Source of the DNA: Bradyrhizobium sp. AUGA SZCCT0283
GTDB lineage: Bacteria > Pseudomonadota > Alphaproteobacteria > Rhizobiales > Xanthobacteraceae
Direction of reading: 5' to 3'
NCBI RefSeq assembly: GCF_018130385.1
Contig: NZ_JAFCLU010000023.1
Coordinates: 1-64,000 of the forward strand
DNA: 64,000 bases
Shown: positions 7,766 to 15,681 of the stretch, piece by piece
How the letters are laid out: each line of letters begins with the position of its first letter
Numbering within the stretch: position 1 is the first letter of the stretch
Notes under the pieces: generated by a model
Database searches by the model: none
What the model saw: only the letters and a program-made list of their open reading frames with translations
Told to the model about the DNA's origin: nothing
Program-made: the position numbers and the translations under genes

Positions 7766-7871
7766 GGCGTGCTTCCTTTGGTCGGATTGACCGCGCCCAT
7801 CGCGGCCTTCGTGGCGACAAAAGGCGGCGGGGCGGCCAGGACCTGCACCGCGAAGCGAAAAGCGAAAGCGG

Positions 7872-7917
7872 CCGAAGCGAAGCGGAGGATGGCGGAAGCC
7901 GACTATTTTGGTTCGCG
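7872..7917 (+). repeat. Dispersed repeat, copy 2
   Basis: It matches copy 1 at 5706 to 5751. Here the core includes GCCGACTATTTT, the left arm of the inverted repeat completed at 7984 to 7995. Confidence 0.5.
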
Positions 7918-7995
7918 ATGTAAAGCGGCCTCCCCTCAGGTCTCATCGCGCTTGCGATGGGGCTAAAAAAATGGCCGCGACGGAAAATAGTCGGC
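7898..7995. repeat. Inverted repeat, 12-bp perfect arms with imperfect extension
   Basis: GCCGACTATTTT at 7898 is the exact inverse of AAAATAGTCGGC at 7984. Beyond the perfect arms, TTCGCG on the left and the inverse of CGCGAC on the right extend the similarity. About 74 bases separate the arms. Confidence 0.55.
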
Positions 7996-8144
7996 GGAGC
8001 CCTTGCGGGACCGGGCCGTTTGCCGCAAAGGTCGCCCTCTCAAGGAGGCCGTGGGTGCGGCTCCTCTCCGCCCACCAAGTGCGCACTGACGATCCGGTTC
8101 GATGGGATCCTGAGAAGGCCTTCGCTCGTGTTCTGGGCGTCCAT

Positions 8145-9194
8145 TCAGGCCGACAGGAATCGCGTGACATCTCCAGAAACGACCTGTCCCCGCAAAGCCC
8201 CGCGCAGCGCTGTGACGCCGAACCGGCGCAGATCGTCATTGAAATCGTCGCAGCACGGCGACAATGCAACCGCCTCGATCCCGGCCGTGCGTGTCCGGTC
8301 GACCAATTCCGCCATCGCGCCATCGCCCGCCGGATCGTCGTCGCGGACGATATAGAGCCGACGCAGCGTCCTAGGAAACAGGATGGCGGCGAGATGTGCC
8401 GCTGAGAGCGCAGCAAGCATCGGCATTTCGGGCATGGCACAAAGCAGCGACAACATGGTCTCGATACCTTCGCCGGCGGCCGCAACGTCATCCACCGCAC
8501 CGAAGCGAACCGCGTTGCCGAGGAGATGACCCATCGCACGCCGCGGCGTGTCGATCGGTGCCTTGCCGTTGCCCGAAGAGCCAAGCTCAGAAGGCGCAAG
8601 GTAGGTGCGATGCACGCCTGTGATCGTGCCGCCAAGATCGGTGACAGCCGTGATCATCGCCGGCCAGGTCTCGGTTGGCGAATGTTTGTCCGGGCGATAG
8701 TAGCAACGCGGATGAAAGCGCAGACTGGTCGTCTGCGGTAAAGCCGTAATCCCGCGTGTTCGCAAATAAGTCTCAACGAGCGTGCCCGGGACCGGGTGCG
8801 ACATGGCGAACAAACGGCGTGCCGATTCCGTCGATCCAGCCGGCGCCAGACGCGATCGAGCCGCCGAATCCGGTTCAGGCCGTGGCAGGCTCAGGAATCT
8901 CCGTGCCTCGGTGGCGACGTCGTAGAAATCGGCCAGGCCGCAGGTCTCGCGAATGACATCGAGGAGGTCGCCATGCTCGCCCGTGGCGGCGTCGGTCCAC
9001 TTGCCGGCCGCGCCCCTGCCGGATTTGCTCCCTTCCAACCGGACGAACATGGATCGACCAGGGGTATTCTTGACATCCCCGACCAGCCAGTAGCGACCGG
9101 CACGTCGACCATTCGAGAGATAGTATCGACACACCGCCTCGGCCTCGCGCGCGAGACGGAGTGCCAGTTCGCGAGCTTGCCCCGGCATGATCAC
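8145..9194 (-). CDS. Toprim-domain primase-like protein (DUF7146/Toprim_3)
   Basis: A 349-residue protein. The N-terminal region (to about 115) has WLVGDVKNTPGRSMFVRL and GAAGKWTDAATGEHGDLLDV, typical of ICE and plasmid toprim proteins. The toprim domain follows: GEGIETMLSLL (Glu242, Glu245) and YIVRDDDPAGDGAM (Asp285 to Asp287) supply the acidic metal-binding residues. GTG at 9194 overlaps the ParB-like stop (GTGA); an ATG lies at 9188. It probably has a priming or topological role in copying the mobile element, inferred from the family. Confidence 0.82.
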   Translation of the reverse strand: MIMPGQARELALRLAREAEAVCRYYLSNGRRAGRYWLVGDVKNTPGRSMFVRLEGSKSGRGAAGKWTDAATGEHGDLLDVIRETCGLADFYDVATEARRFLSLPRPEPDSAARSRLAPAGSTESARRLFAMSHPVPGTLVETYLRTRGITALPQTTSLRFHPRCYYRPDKHSPTETWPAMITAVTDLGGTITGVHRTYLAPSELGSSGNGKAPIDTPRRAMGHLLGNAVRFGAVDDVAAAGEGIETMLSLLCAMPEMPMLAALSAAHLAAILFPRTLRRLYIVRDDDPAGDGAMAELVDRTRTAGIEAVALSPCCDDFNDDLRRFGVTALRGALRGQVVSGDVTRFLSA

Positions 9195-9913
9195 GCCGCT
9201 CGTTCCGCGACGCGTTCGATAGGGTATCCGTCCAGAATCCTAGCGAGCGCGCTCACGCCTCCGTCGTCGGTCGGGACGAACATGCGCAGCTTCCACGAGA
9301 TGATCTCAAGGAATAGCCCATAGGCGCGGAGTCGATCCCGTATTGCGTCGGTGAAGCCGGTCAACTCGATGCGATGCTGCTCGAGCGTCATGCCATCGTC
9401 GGCATAAACCCCGGGCAGCTTTGTAGACACCGATGCGAGGCGCAGGCGCTGCTTGACGATCGCTGGCGTCACAAAGTGGCGTGCCGCTATTTCCTCCTCG
9501 GTCATCCCGTCGTCACGCAAACTCTGGAACGCGCGGAACTGATCAAGCGGATGCAGGCCGACCCGTTCGTCATTCTCAGCGAGGGAGTCATCCTCGGCGA
9601 TCCCACCGTCACGGACGACGCAGGGGACAGGTTGCGTCTTCGCCATCCGCTTCTGCTTCACCAGCAGTTCGAGCGCCCGGTAGCGTCGTCCGCCGGCGGG
9701 CACTTCGAATATGCCGGTCTCGTGGCCATCGGCGTCGACGACCGCCCGCACACTCAGGCTTTGGAGCAAGGTGCGCTGGGCGATGCTCTCTGCCAGTTGC
9801 TCGATCGAGACGCCGGCCTTCACGCGCCGGACGTTGGACTGGCTGAGCACCAGCTTGTTGAAGGGAATATCGCGGGACGGGCTGAGTTTGATTTTCTGAA
9901 CGGCGTTTGCCAT
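9191..9913 (-). CDS. parB: ParB/Spo0J-like protein, shortened chimera
   Basis: ATG at 9913 (MANAVQKIKLSPSRDIPFNK) gives 240 residues; the longer frame to 10057 has an atypical Arg-rich lead. Residues 1 to 178 form a normal ParB N-domain: NVRR, IEQLAESIAQRTLLQSL, PAGGRRYRALELL, and an ENDERVGLHPLDQF block, then an HTH-like segment ending in VYADDGMTLEQ. From about residue 180 (base 9376) the sequence changes to RIELTGFTDAIRDRLRAYG, WKLRMFVPTDDGG and YPIERVAERAA, which does not belong to ParB. ICE relatives of this ParB are usually near 700 residues. I read this as an internal deletion fusing the ParB start to the end of a neighbouring gene, possibly the strawberry-notch-like one. Confidence 0.7.
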   Translation of the reverse strand: MANAVQKIKLSPSRDIPFNKLVLSQSNVRRVKAGVSIEQLAESIAQRTLLQSLSVRAVVDADGHETGIFEVPAGGRRYRALELLVKQKRMAKTQPVPCVVRDGGIAEDDSLAENDERVGLHPLDQFRAFQSLRDDGMTEEEIAARHFVTPAIVKQRLRLASVSTKLPGVYADDGMTLEQHRIELTGFTDAIRDRLRAYGLFLEIISWKLRMFVPTDDGGVSALARILDGYPIERVAERAA

Positions 9914-10248
9914 GTCGGTTACTCCACGACGGGCGGCCGCGAGACTCTCTCTCGGCCTCCGACCCGTCACAGACGATCCGGCTCGCCTCTCACTCTCTGA
10001 CCCACGACAGCAACCAAAGGCGTGCCTTACCAGGGCGCGCGCGAAGGGCCGACCCATTGGTTGATTGGAAATGAGGTCAAGCCTGTCGACTCCGGCATGA
10101 CGACGAGATAGGTCGCGGGCAAGATCAACATGGCCGGCCGCACCCGCGGACGGGTGAATCGACTCTCTTCTGCGCAGGGCATCGACGCGAACGGCCGAGA
10201 CGTTGCAGGGCTCAGTTATCTAACATTTTGCCGTTTTGAGGTGCGCTT
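9914..10248. other. Intergenic stretch between parB and hipA
   Basis: There is no frame with a coding signal. It presumably contains the parB promoter on its left side and the end of the hipBA transcript on its right. No strong hairpin was seen. Confidence 0.45.
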
Positions 10249-11529
10249 CTAATCGATCAGCTTTGTTACGGCTTCCGGTGCTTCCAGGAAGGCATATGGG
10301 TTCAAGAACTGGCGTCGCCAGAGGAAGTTTCGATCGACCTGACTGAGCTTCGCCTCGTCACATGTAGCGGACCAGCGCCGCTTGATTGTTTCGACCTGTT
10401 TGGTGGCAAGCGAGATTGCCTCGGCGTTGCTCATCAGAAACAGCGGTGCCGCTTTCAGGCATAGAGCGATCTGGCTTGCACGCTCCTGACCCATGATCAG
10501 CATGGCTTGGGTGGCTTCTCCACCTGTCCGATTTTGCGGACAGATGTCATAGGCAGGGGTCAAGGAGAGTTCCTTGCCGTTCCAGAATGCGGCGTGATTG
10601 CGCGCATGGTCATCGGTATTTCCGCAGAGAATGTTGAACAGCATCCGTGCAAAGAGCTCTTTGAGCGTCTCCCTTGGCGCTCGAAACCTGTGGCGAATGA
10701 TGGTCGCGAGTTGCTCATAGCTGGCATAGCGGGCCATGAGTTCATCGAGCTCGAGCAGCGTGAGGGCGGAAACCATGGCTTTCCGGCTCCAGCCTCCTTC
10801 CACTTTCGCCCGATCAAAACGTTCGATCAGTAGGACGTCCTTTCCCGCCGCGCGCTCAAGGCTCGCGGGAGCGACGGTCAAACCGACATCGGCGGCCAGA
10901 CGCATGGCGATGTACTCGGCCTTGACGACGCCGTAGAGGTCGTTCTGCGATGAGAATTTCGCAACAAATTTCTTGTTGCCCGACGAAATCATCGCCTTGG
11001 GGCGTGCGCCTCCGATCGAGCTTCCATGGAGAAGGGCCCGGTCGAGTTCGGCCGGCAGGGGAATTCCCTTTTCAACCAGTGCTGCGGCGTTCAGGAGTTC
11101 GTGGAGAGGGACCTCGGCTCCTTCTCGCGCCACGTAATTCGCAGGAGACGCCTGAAAATCCAGTGCGCCGATGCGGTCTGAACCAGATTCCAGCAGAAAG
11201 GTGAGCTCATCGACGCTACCCGGATCGACATTCTTGCCTTGAACTCCGAATTTTCGATTGATGATGATACGGCGGCCCCAAGCGTCTGGAGCCGCATCTC
11301 GGATACAGTTCGGCATGCTCAACCCCGCCGTGAGCGGCAAAATTCCGCTCCGCAGCGGCAATTCCGGTTCGTAGAGCGGAATGGCATCGTTGCGCGCGAG
11401 GTAACTTCGCCCGTAGTTGAATACGAGTTGCTTGCCGATTGCCGATAGAAGGCCGGCGACCACGGGTTCTGTTTGATCCGAGAGCCAGACCCAGACAAAG
11501 GCCTGAGTGTAGTTGGCATCAGAAGTCAT
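10249..11529 (-). CDS. hipA: HipA-family serine/threonine kinase toxin
   Basis: A 426-residue HipA-like kinase toxin. The family inhibits translation by phosphorylating tRNA synthetases and is held in check by HipB. ATG at 11529 (MTSDANYTQ) overlaps hipB by 11 bp. Key motifs are all present: SSIGGARPK at residues 170 to 178 (nucleotide-binding and autophosphorylation loop), FDR near 239, the catalytic loop GNTDDHARN at 303 to 311 and YDI near 327 for metal binding. Length fits the family. It is part of a leftward hipBA operon within the ICE, consistent with stabilising the element. Confidence 0.9.
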   Translation of the reverse strand: MTSDANYTQAFVWVWLSDQTEPVVAGLLSAIGKQLVFNYGRSYLARNDAIPLYEPELPLRSGILPLTAGLSMPNCIRDAAPDAWGRRIIINRKFGVQGKNVDPGSVDELTFLLESGSDRIGALDFQASPANYVAREGAEVPLHELLNAAALVEKGIPLPAELDRALLHGSSIGGARPKAMISSGNKKFVAKFSSQNDLYGVVKAEYIAMRLAADVGLTVAPASLERAAGKDVLLIERFDRAKVEGGWSRKAMVSALTLLELDELMARYASYEQLATIIRHRFRAPRETLKELFARMLFNILCGNTDDHARNHAAFWNGKELSLTPAYDICPQNRTGGEATQAMLIMGQERASQIALCLKAAPLFLMSNAEAISLATKQVETIKRRWSATCDEAKLSQVDRNFLWRRQFLNPYAFLEAPEAVTKLID

Positions 11530-11854
11530 CGTCGGCCTCAAGACGTGGATTGCGAACCGATTTCGGCAGCAGCGCCATTATTTCGCGATTGGCTTCGACG
11601 GCCCTGGATAGTGCTGTCTGATCGGTATCGAATAGTCGCACACCGACAATCGTCGCGACCTCGAAGACCGCGCCGATCGTGCATCCGGGGTCGCCCGTCT
11701 CGATGCGCCGCAGGAGACCGCGCGAGATCCCTGCCCGGTCGGTCACATCGATGGCCTTGAGCTTGCGTTCGATGCGCGCTTTGCGAATGAGCTGGCCGAG
11801 AAGGGCCACCGCGTCAGCGGCATAAGGGGAAAGAGGGCGTTGGGTTTTCGGCAT
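11519..11854 (-). CDS. hipB: HipB-like XRE antitoxin
   Basis: A 111-residue protein with an XRE helix-turn-helix at about 15 to 80: LGQLIRKARIERKLKAIDVT, then RAGISRGLLRRIETGDPGC and FEVATIVGVRLFD. It lies directly upstream of hipA with an 11-bp overlap, as expected for coupled antitoxin and toxin. The C-terminal tail, rich in Asp and Glu (RLEADDDF), may contact HipA. An inverted repeat with CATAAATAG arms lies 80 to 120 bp upstream and is a candidate operator. Confidence 0.87.
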   Translation of the reverse strand: MPKTQRPLSPYAADAVALLGQLIRKARIERKLKAIDVTDRAGISRGLLRRIETGDPGCTIGAVFEVATIVGVRLFDTDQTALSRAVEANREIMALLPKSVRNPRLEADDDF

Positions 11855-11935
11855 CAGGGAAGGTCCATGAACGGCGCATATTAGCCTCTACGGTCCTTTT
11901 ATAGCTCCGAATTCCAGATCGTCAAGCTAACGGCT

Positions 11936-11973
11936 CATAAATAGCTCATCTTAAGCTAAATGGACTATTTATG
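11936..11973. promoter_or_regulatory. Inverted repeat upstream of hipBA (candidate operator)
   Basis: CATAAATAG at 11936 to 11944 and CTATTTATG at 11965 to 11973 are exact inverses 20 bases apart. TAGCTC also recurs here, at 11902 and 11942. The AT-rich segment differs from its GC-rich surroundings and is placed for HipB autoregulation. Confidence 0.5.
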
Positions 11974-12007
11974 GATCAATCGTCCCTTTGCAAACGCTCA
12001 AGAGCCG

Positions 12008-12038
12008 CACCGGGCCCAAACCGAACGTGGGCCCGGTG
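12008..12038. terminator. Strong hairpin CACCGGGCCC ... GGGCCCGGTG
   Basis: A perfect 10-bp stem with an 11-base loop. There is no T-tract on either side. It sits in the noncoding stretch right of hipBA and could end a rightward transcript or be a structural element. Confidence 0.45.
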
Positions 12039-12299
12039 GCGATAGCCCCCTGTCGGATCTAGCTTCCAATTTCGTTCCCAACCGGTGACTGGCGAAATCG
12101 CGCCGAAGCGAAGCGCAGGCAGGAGAGAGAAGCAGCCGCAGGAGCGTCAGCATAGCGCCGACGCGAGAACCGCGGCGGGACGCGGGACCGACTGCAGTCG
12201 CGAGACCGGTTAAGAAGGCACCCGCAGAGGGGCAGTGATAACGACGCCGGAATGAAATGACGGCGGGACCCGAAGGCGAGTGCCTCCGGCGAGCGACTC

Positions 12300-12395
12300 A
12301 TGATCGCGCGAGGGATCGAAGCCGGATGGCCGAGACGCCTTGCGGCTCGGTGCACGAGAGCCCGGTCCGCGGCCAGCGGACGCGCCCAACGCTGA
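12300..12395 (+). ncRNA. Candidate structured element with two consecutive hairpins
   Basis: CCGAG (12330 to 12334) pairs with CTCGG (12346 to 12350), with an inner CGC/GCG. GTCCGC (12365 to 12370) pairs exactly with GCGGAC (12376 to 12381). I recall similar segments in noncoding parts of other rhizobial mobile elements. A 31-codon frame starting at ATG 12300 also spans it. Whether it acts as RNA, peptide or DNA site is unknown. Confidence 0.3.
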
Positions 12396-13199
12396 AGGCT
12401 GTCGCGCCATCACTTGAATGTATCACGGAGAATTCCTGCGAGGCGAATGCCGGTTCGGGGCAATTGCACATCGATTCCAGGCGTAACTCGAACAGTGGTA
12501 GCGGCCTGCTTTGACGTCTGTCATTCCGACAAGGGAAAGCTTATCGCGGTTTCAATGTATGCTGAACGACAGATTTGTCGGATTGAGCGCTGATGATCCA
12601 CCAAAATCATCTGACTCTCGACCAGCGGCGTGAACAGGCACGATGAAAATCGTGCCGCGGTTAGCGGCTCGCGCCGCTTTATGGTCTACCCTTATGCCTG
12701 CGATCATCTCCGGCGGCCCACGAAGCATGTTTGGGGGCGCCATTGGTGACCCCCGAGACGCCCAGCGTTCCTGCATCGTGCTTCACGATCCCCACTTGAC
12801 CGTAGGTGCAATCCAGACGGTCCGTACAGTGCCAAACCAACAGTAGGTCATCTTTCGTGCCAGCTTGCGAAAGAAGTACCAGGCTTTGCCAAGCGACTAC
12901 ACACACGAGACTACTCTGATCGCATCACCCGTCCTATTTGCACTCTATGCCTGCCAATTCCCACACCAGATCTCGGCACCCCTTTTTCTCTGAAGTCTTC
13001 TCGTTTTCCGTATCGAAAGGTCCGGTCGACAAAAGGTGTGGAAGCATGCAAGAAAAGATCAATGGCAAGCTGAACTATCTAGATCAGTACTTTGTGGGTC
13101 TTCTGCTAGGGCACCGTCTTACCAAAGAGCGTGCCATTCCGTCGGAGCCATCAATTCGGCGTTCAGACGATTGACGCGTTGGCGCACGAGCTGCCGCTC

Positions 13200-13481
13200 A
13201 TGCCATCACGCACTCCCCTTCCTGCCCGTTATCCACCCATCGGCACATGGCCTGCACTCATGCGTGCCGACATGGCCGCCGCCTATCTGGACTACCGCAA
13301 TACAGGTGAACTCGCGCGCGCCGTGGTGCGCGGCGAGGCGCCACCGCCAACTGGCTATCACGGAATTGGGCGCGCTCGAGAGCCAGTTTGGTCGAAGGCC
13401 GTTATTGATAACTTCACGGCACCAGCCAGGGCCTTGGATCTAGATAGATCGGAAGGCAAGGATTTGTCCTCTTTGGTATGA
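13200..13481 (+). CDS. Small integrase-partner protein, excisionase/HTH-like
   Basis: About 93 residues from ATG 13200; the frame is open to 13131, so the start is uncertain. The core reads YPPIGTWPALMRADMAAAYL, then DYRNTGELARAVVRGEAPPP and REPVWSKAVIDNF, an HTH-like pattern I associate with short genes just upstream of rhizobial integrases. Its TGA overlaps the integrase ATG (ATGA), so the two are translationally coupled. It may act as an accessory DNA-binding or directionality protein; this is inferred. Confidence 0.62.
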   Translation: MPSRTPLPARYPPIGTWPALMRADMAAAYLDYRNTGELARAVVRGEAPPPTGYHGIGRAREPVWSKAVIDNFTAPARALDLDRSEGKDLSSLV

Positions 13482-14761
13482 AACCGCCCGACACTGCATC
13501 GAAGTTTCCCCGCTACTGCCGGCGAAAACCATTGAAGAGTGGTCGATGGGCGTACTTCTTTGAACCGCCGACTTGGGCCCGCAAACAGAGCTGCCCCGTC
13601 AAGGCTGAAGCGCTAGGGGCGGAACGCCTAGCTGCCATAGAGCGAGCCGAGAATGTCCTGTTGCCTGCGTTCGACAGCTGGCGCTCAAGAGGATTAACCG
13701 ACATGGTTCCAGCTTTTCCTGTACCGGGCACCTTCGATTGGCTGGTCCGCGTCTTCAAAACACATCAAAAATGGAAAGAGATCGACCACAAAACACAGCG
13801 CTTTTACGAGCAAGGCTTGGCACTTTTCGCCAACCACAAGCTGAAGGATGGCAGCCGCGCGGGCTCGAAGCAGATTACAGACTTTACAAAAGGATTCGTC
13901 GACGCAATTTACGCGAAGCTGCTCGTCGTGGAAAACGAAGACGCTAATGGTAACATCGTCAAGCGCGAGCGTCGTCGCTTTGCAAATGCAGCCATGACCG
14001 CTTGTAGGCGCGCCTGGTTTGTTGGTCAGCGCGCTCAGGAAACAAAAGTGCCGCAGATCAATCCATTCTCGCGGATGGGCCTAAAAACGCGCGCGCCCGG
14101 CCAACCCGCGCGTGAAACACCCACGGCGACATGGGACGAGCTTATCGCATTCAGAATGACCGCAAAGAAACTCGGGTACAGCTCCGTGGGAACGGCGGCA
14201 TTGCTGACTTGGGAATGGTTGCAGCGCGAAGAACACGTGTTTGGTGCCTTTGAAATCTCGCACTATCGGCCCAAAGAGCGGCCGAACAGCGTGAAAATCG
14301 TGCATCCGAAGAATGGCGAGGAAGCCTGGTGGCCCCTGTTTGACGAAACCGGCGAGCCTCTTTTCCCCGAACTGATGGCGGAGCTCGACGCCATCAAGGA
14401 AACGACCGTTTTGGGCCTGATTTTTCGGCGCGATCATAAGCATCGCAGGTCGCATATGCCGCTCCCATGGATTACGGAGCGCAAGGATCTGCGTTATCTC
14501 CGGAGCGTTGTAAAAAAGATAGTCGCCGCAGCCGGGCTTCGAACTGAACTCTCATTTACCTCGTTCCGTCACGGTGGCTTCACGGAAGGTGCCGACAGCG
14601 ATCTCACAGATGCTGAGTTACGCGCCGCGGCCCGTCATCGATCGACACGCCAACTACCAACATATGCCAAGCGCACGCGCAAACAGCTGATCTCGGGCTC
14701 CAAGAAACGTCGTGAGGAACGAACAAAAGCTGCCCTAGTCCCTTCTCGGGATAACACCTAA
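13478..14761 (+). CDS. intS: Tyrosine recombinase (ICE integrase)
   Basis: A 427-residue tyrosine integrase. The C-terminal catalytic domain shows SFTSFRHGGFTEG (Arg364), AARHRSTRQLPTYAKR (His387, Arg391, nucleophile Tyr396) and a basic tail. The upstream catalytic Arg is probably in the TWEWLQREEH segment. The N-terminal third is a core-binding region that includes KTHQKWKEIDHKTQRFYEQG. It is the last ICE gene before ordinary chromosomal catabolic genes and ends 66 bp from the next gene, so the attachment site should be close by. The symbol follows ICEMlSym usage; orthology is not proven. Confidence 0.82.
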   Translation: MKPPDTASKFPRYCRRKPLKSGRWAYFFEPPTWARKQSCPVKAEALGAERLAAIERAENVLLPAFDSWRSRGLTDMVPAFPVPGTFDWLVRVFKTHQKWKEIDHKTQRFYEQGLALFANHKLKDGSRAGSKQITDFTKGFVDAIYAKLLVVENEDANGNIVKRERRRFANAAMTACRRAWFVGQRAQETKVPQINPFSRMGLKTRAPGQPARETPTATWDELIAFRMTAKKLGYSSVGTAALLTWEWLQREEHVFGAFEISHYRPKERPNSVKIVHPKNGEEAWWPLFDETGEPLFPELMAELDAIKETTVLGLIFRRDHKHRRSHMPLPWITERKDLRYLRSVVKKIVAAAGLRTELSFTSFRHGGFTEGADSDLTDAELRAAARHRSTRQLPTYAKRTRKQLISGSKKRREERTKAALVPSRDNT

Positions 14762-14827
14762 CAAGCATCGTAAGTCATTGGATCTACTTTCGGGCTCTCT
14801 CCAAGGCTCACATAGACTGCAGCCAAG
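14762..14827. other. Likely ICE/chromosome junction (att region)
   Basis: This 66-bp segment separates the integrase stop from the 3' end of a chromosomal crotonase gene. No tRNA is adjacent. The attachment core should lie here or in the last bases of the crotonase gene. The matching repeat at the other ICE end is outside the window, so the core cannot be defined. Confidence 0.4.
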
Positions 14828-15610
14828 CTATTTTCCCGTCCACGAGGGCTTGCGTTTCTCGCCGAAGGCTTTCAGGCCTTCCTTGGCGTCTTCCGTCATC
14901 GCCAGCAACGCGATCTGGCTTTCGGTATAGGCGATGCTTTCGTCGAACGACATCGAGGCGATCGCCCGCATGGCATATTTACCGCGCCGGATCGCGGTCG
15001 GCGACTTGTCGACGATGCGGCTGACCAGCCAGTCGACCTTGGCGTCCAGTTCGGCCGAAGGCACCACGTAGTTCAAAAGCCCGGCGGCCTGCGCCGCCTG
15101 CGCGTCGAACGGCTCGCCGGTCAGCGACCATTCGCTGACCAGCCGCCTTGGCGCGATCGACTGCAGCAGGCTCAGCACCTGCATCGGGAACACGCCGACC
15201 TTCACCTCGGGTAACCCAAAGATGACATGATCGGCGGCGACGGCCATGTCGGTCATGCACAACAGACCCATGCCGCCGGCCATGCAGACGCCGCCCACGC
15301 GGGCGATTGCGGGCTTGGTGGCGTTCTGCGACAGCCGCAGCAGATCGGCGTAGTCGACATTCGGCCTGGAATAATCCATCGCGAAGGCGGCGCCGCTGTT
15401 CTGCAGGTCGGCGCCGGCGCAGAACGCCTTGTCGCCTGCGCCCGTCAGCACGATGACGCGAACATCCCTGTCGTCATGCGCTTCGCGATAGCCGCGCGCA
15501 ATGCCGGCGACCACGTCGGCATTGATGGCGTTGCGCTTGTCCGGCCGGTTGATGGTAATCCAGAACGCCTGTCCGCGCTTTTCGCGTATCACGCTGCTCG
15601 TGTCGGTCAT
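14828..15610 (-). CDS. Enoyl-CoA hydratase/isomerase family protein
   Basis: A 260-residue crotonase-fold protein starting at ATG 15610 (MTDTSSVIREKRGQAFWITI). The CoA-binding and oxyanion elements are NRPDKRNAIN, DKAFCAGADL and GGVCMAGGMGLLCMTDMAVA. The second catalytic Glu is kept in GLPEVKVGVFP, while the first position lies in a GMGLL context and is not Glu. Hydratase activity is therefore uncertain and isomerase or hydrolase chemistry is possible. It is the last gene of a leftward cluster with a molybdopterin oxidoreductase. Confidence 0.84.
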   Translation of the reverse strand: MTDTSSVIREKRGQAFWITINRPDKRNAINADVVAGIARGYREAHDDRDVRVIVLTGAGDKAFCAGADLQNSGAAFAMDYSRPNVDYADLLRLSQNATKPAIARVGGVCMAGGMGLLCMTDMAVAADHVIFGLPEVKVGVFPMQVLSLLQSIAPRRLVSEWSLTGEPFDAQAAQAAGLLNYVVPSAELDAKVDWLVSRIVDKSPTAIRRGKYAMRAIASMSFDESIAYTESQIALLAMTEDAKEGLKAFGEKRKPSWTGK

Positions 15611-15681
15611 TGTCCCGCTCGCCTGTTTGCCGTTGCACGACAAGCATTTGCGGCAGGATGGCGGTGGACTGCAAGCGGGAA

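Larger units (their letters stand above)
7766..8144. other. Gap with dispersed repeat and long inverted repeat
   Basis: No convincing gene is present. The stretch contains repeat copy 2 (7872 to 7917) and inverted arms GCCGACTATTTT (7898 to 7909) and AAAATAGTCGGC (7984 to 7995), which could fold into a large stem-loop in the transcript between the toprim and DUF2493 genes. Confidence 0.5.
11974..13199. other. Poorly coding stretch between hipBA and the integrase
   Basis: About 1.2 kb without a gene I can support. It holds a strong hairpin at 12008 to 12038 and a two-hairpin segment around 12300 to 12400 with a possible 31-codon Arg-rich peptide. A 75-codon minus frame at 12906 to 12679 and a short plus frame starting near 13046 (MQEKINGKLNYLDQYFVGLL) match nothing I know. 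Confidence 0.5.

Noticed and set aside
12679..12906. 75-codon minus-strand frame in the ICE gap
   Set aside because: It has a few gene-like stretches but no family I can name and no ribosome site; it could be a relic, but that cannot be supported.
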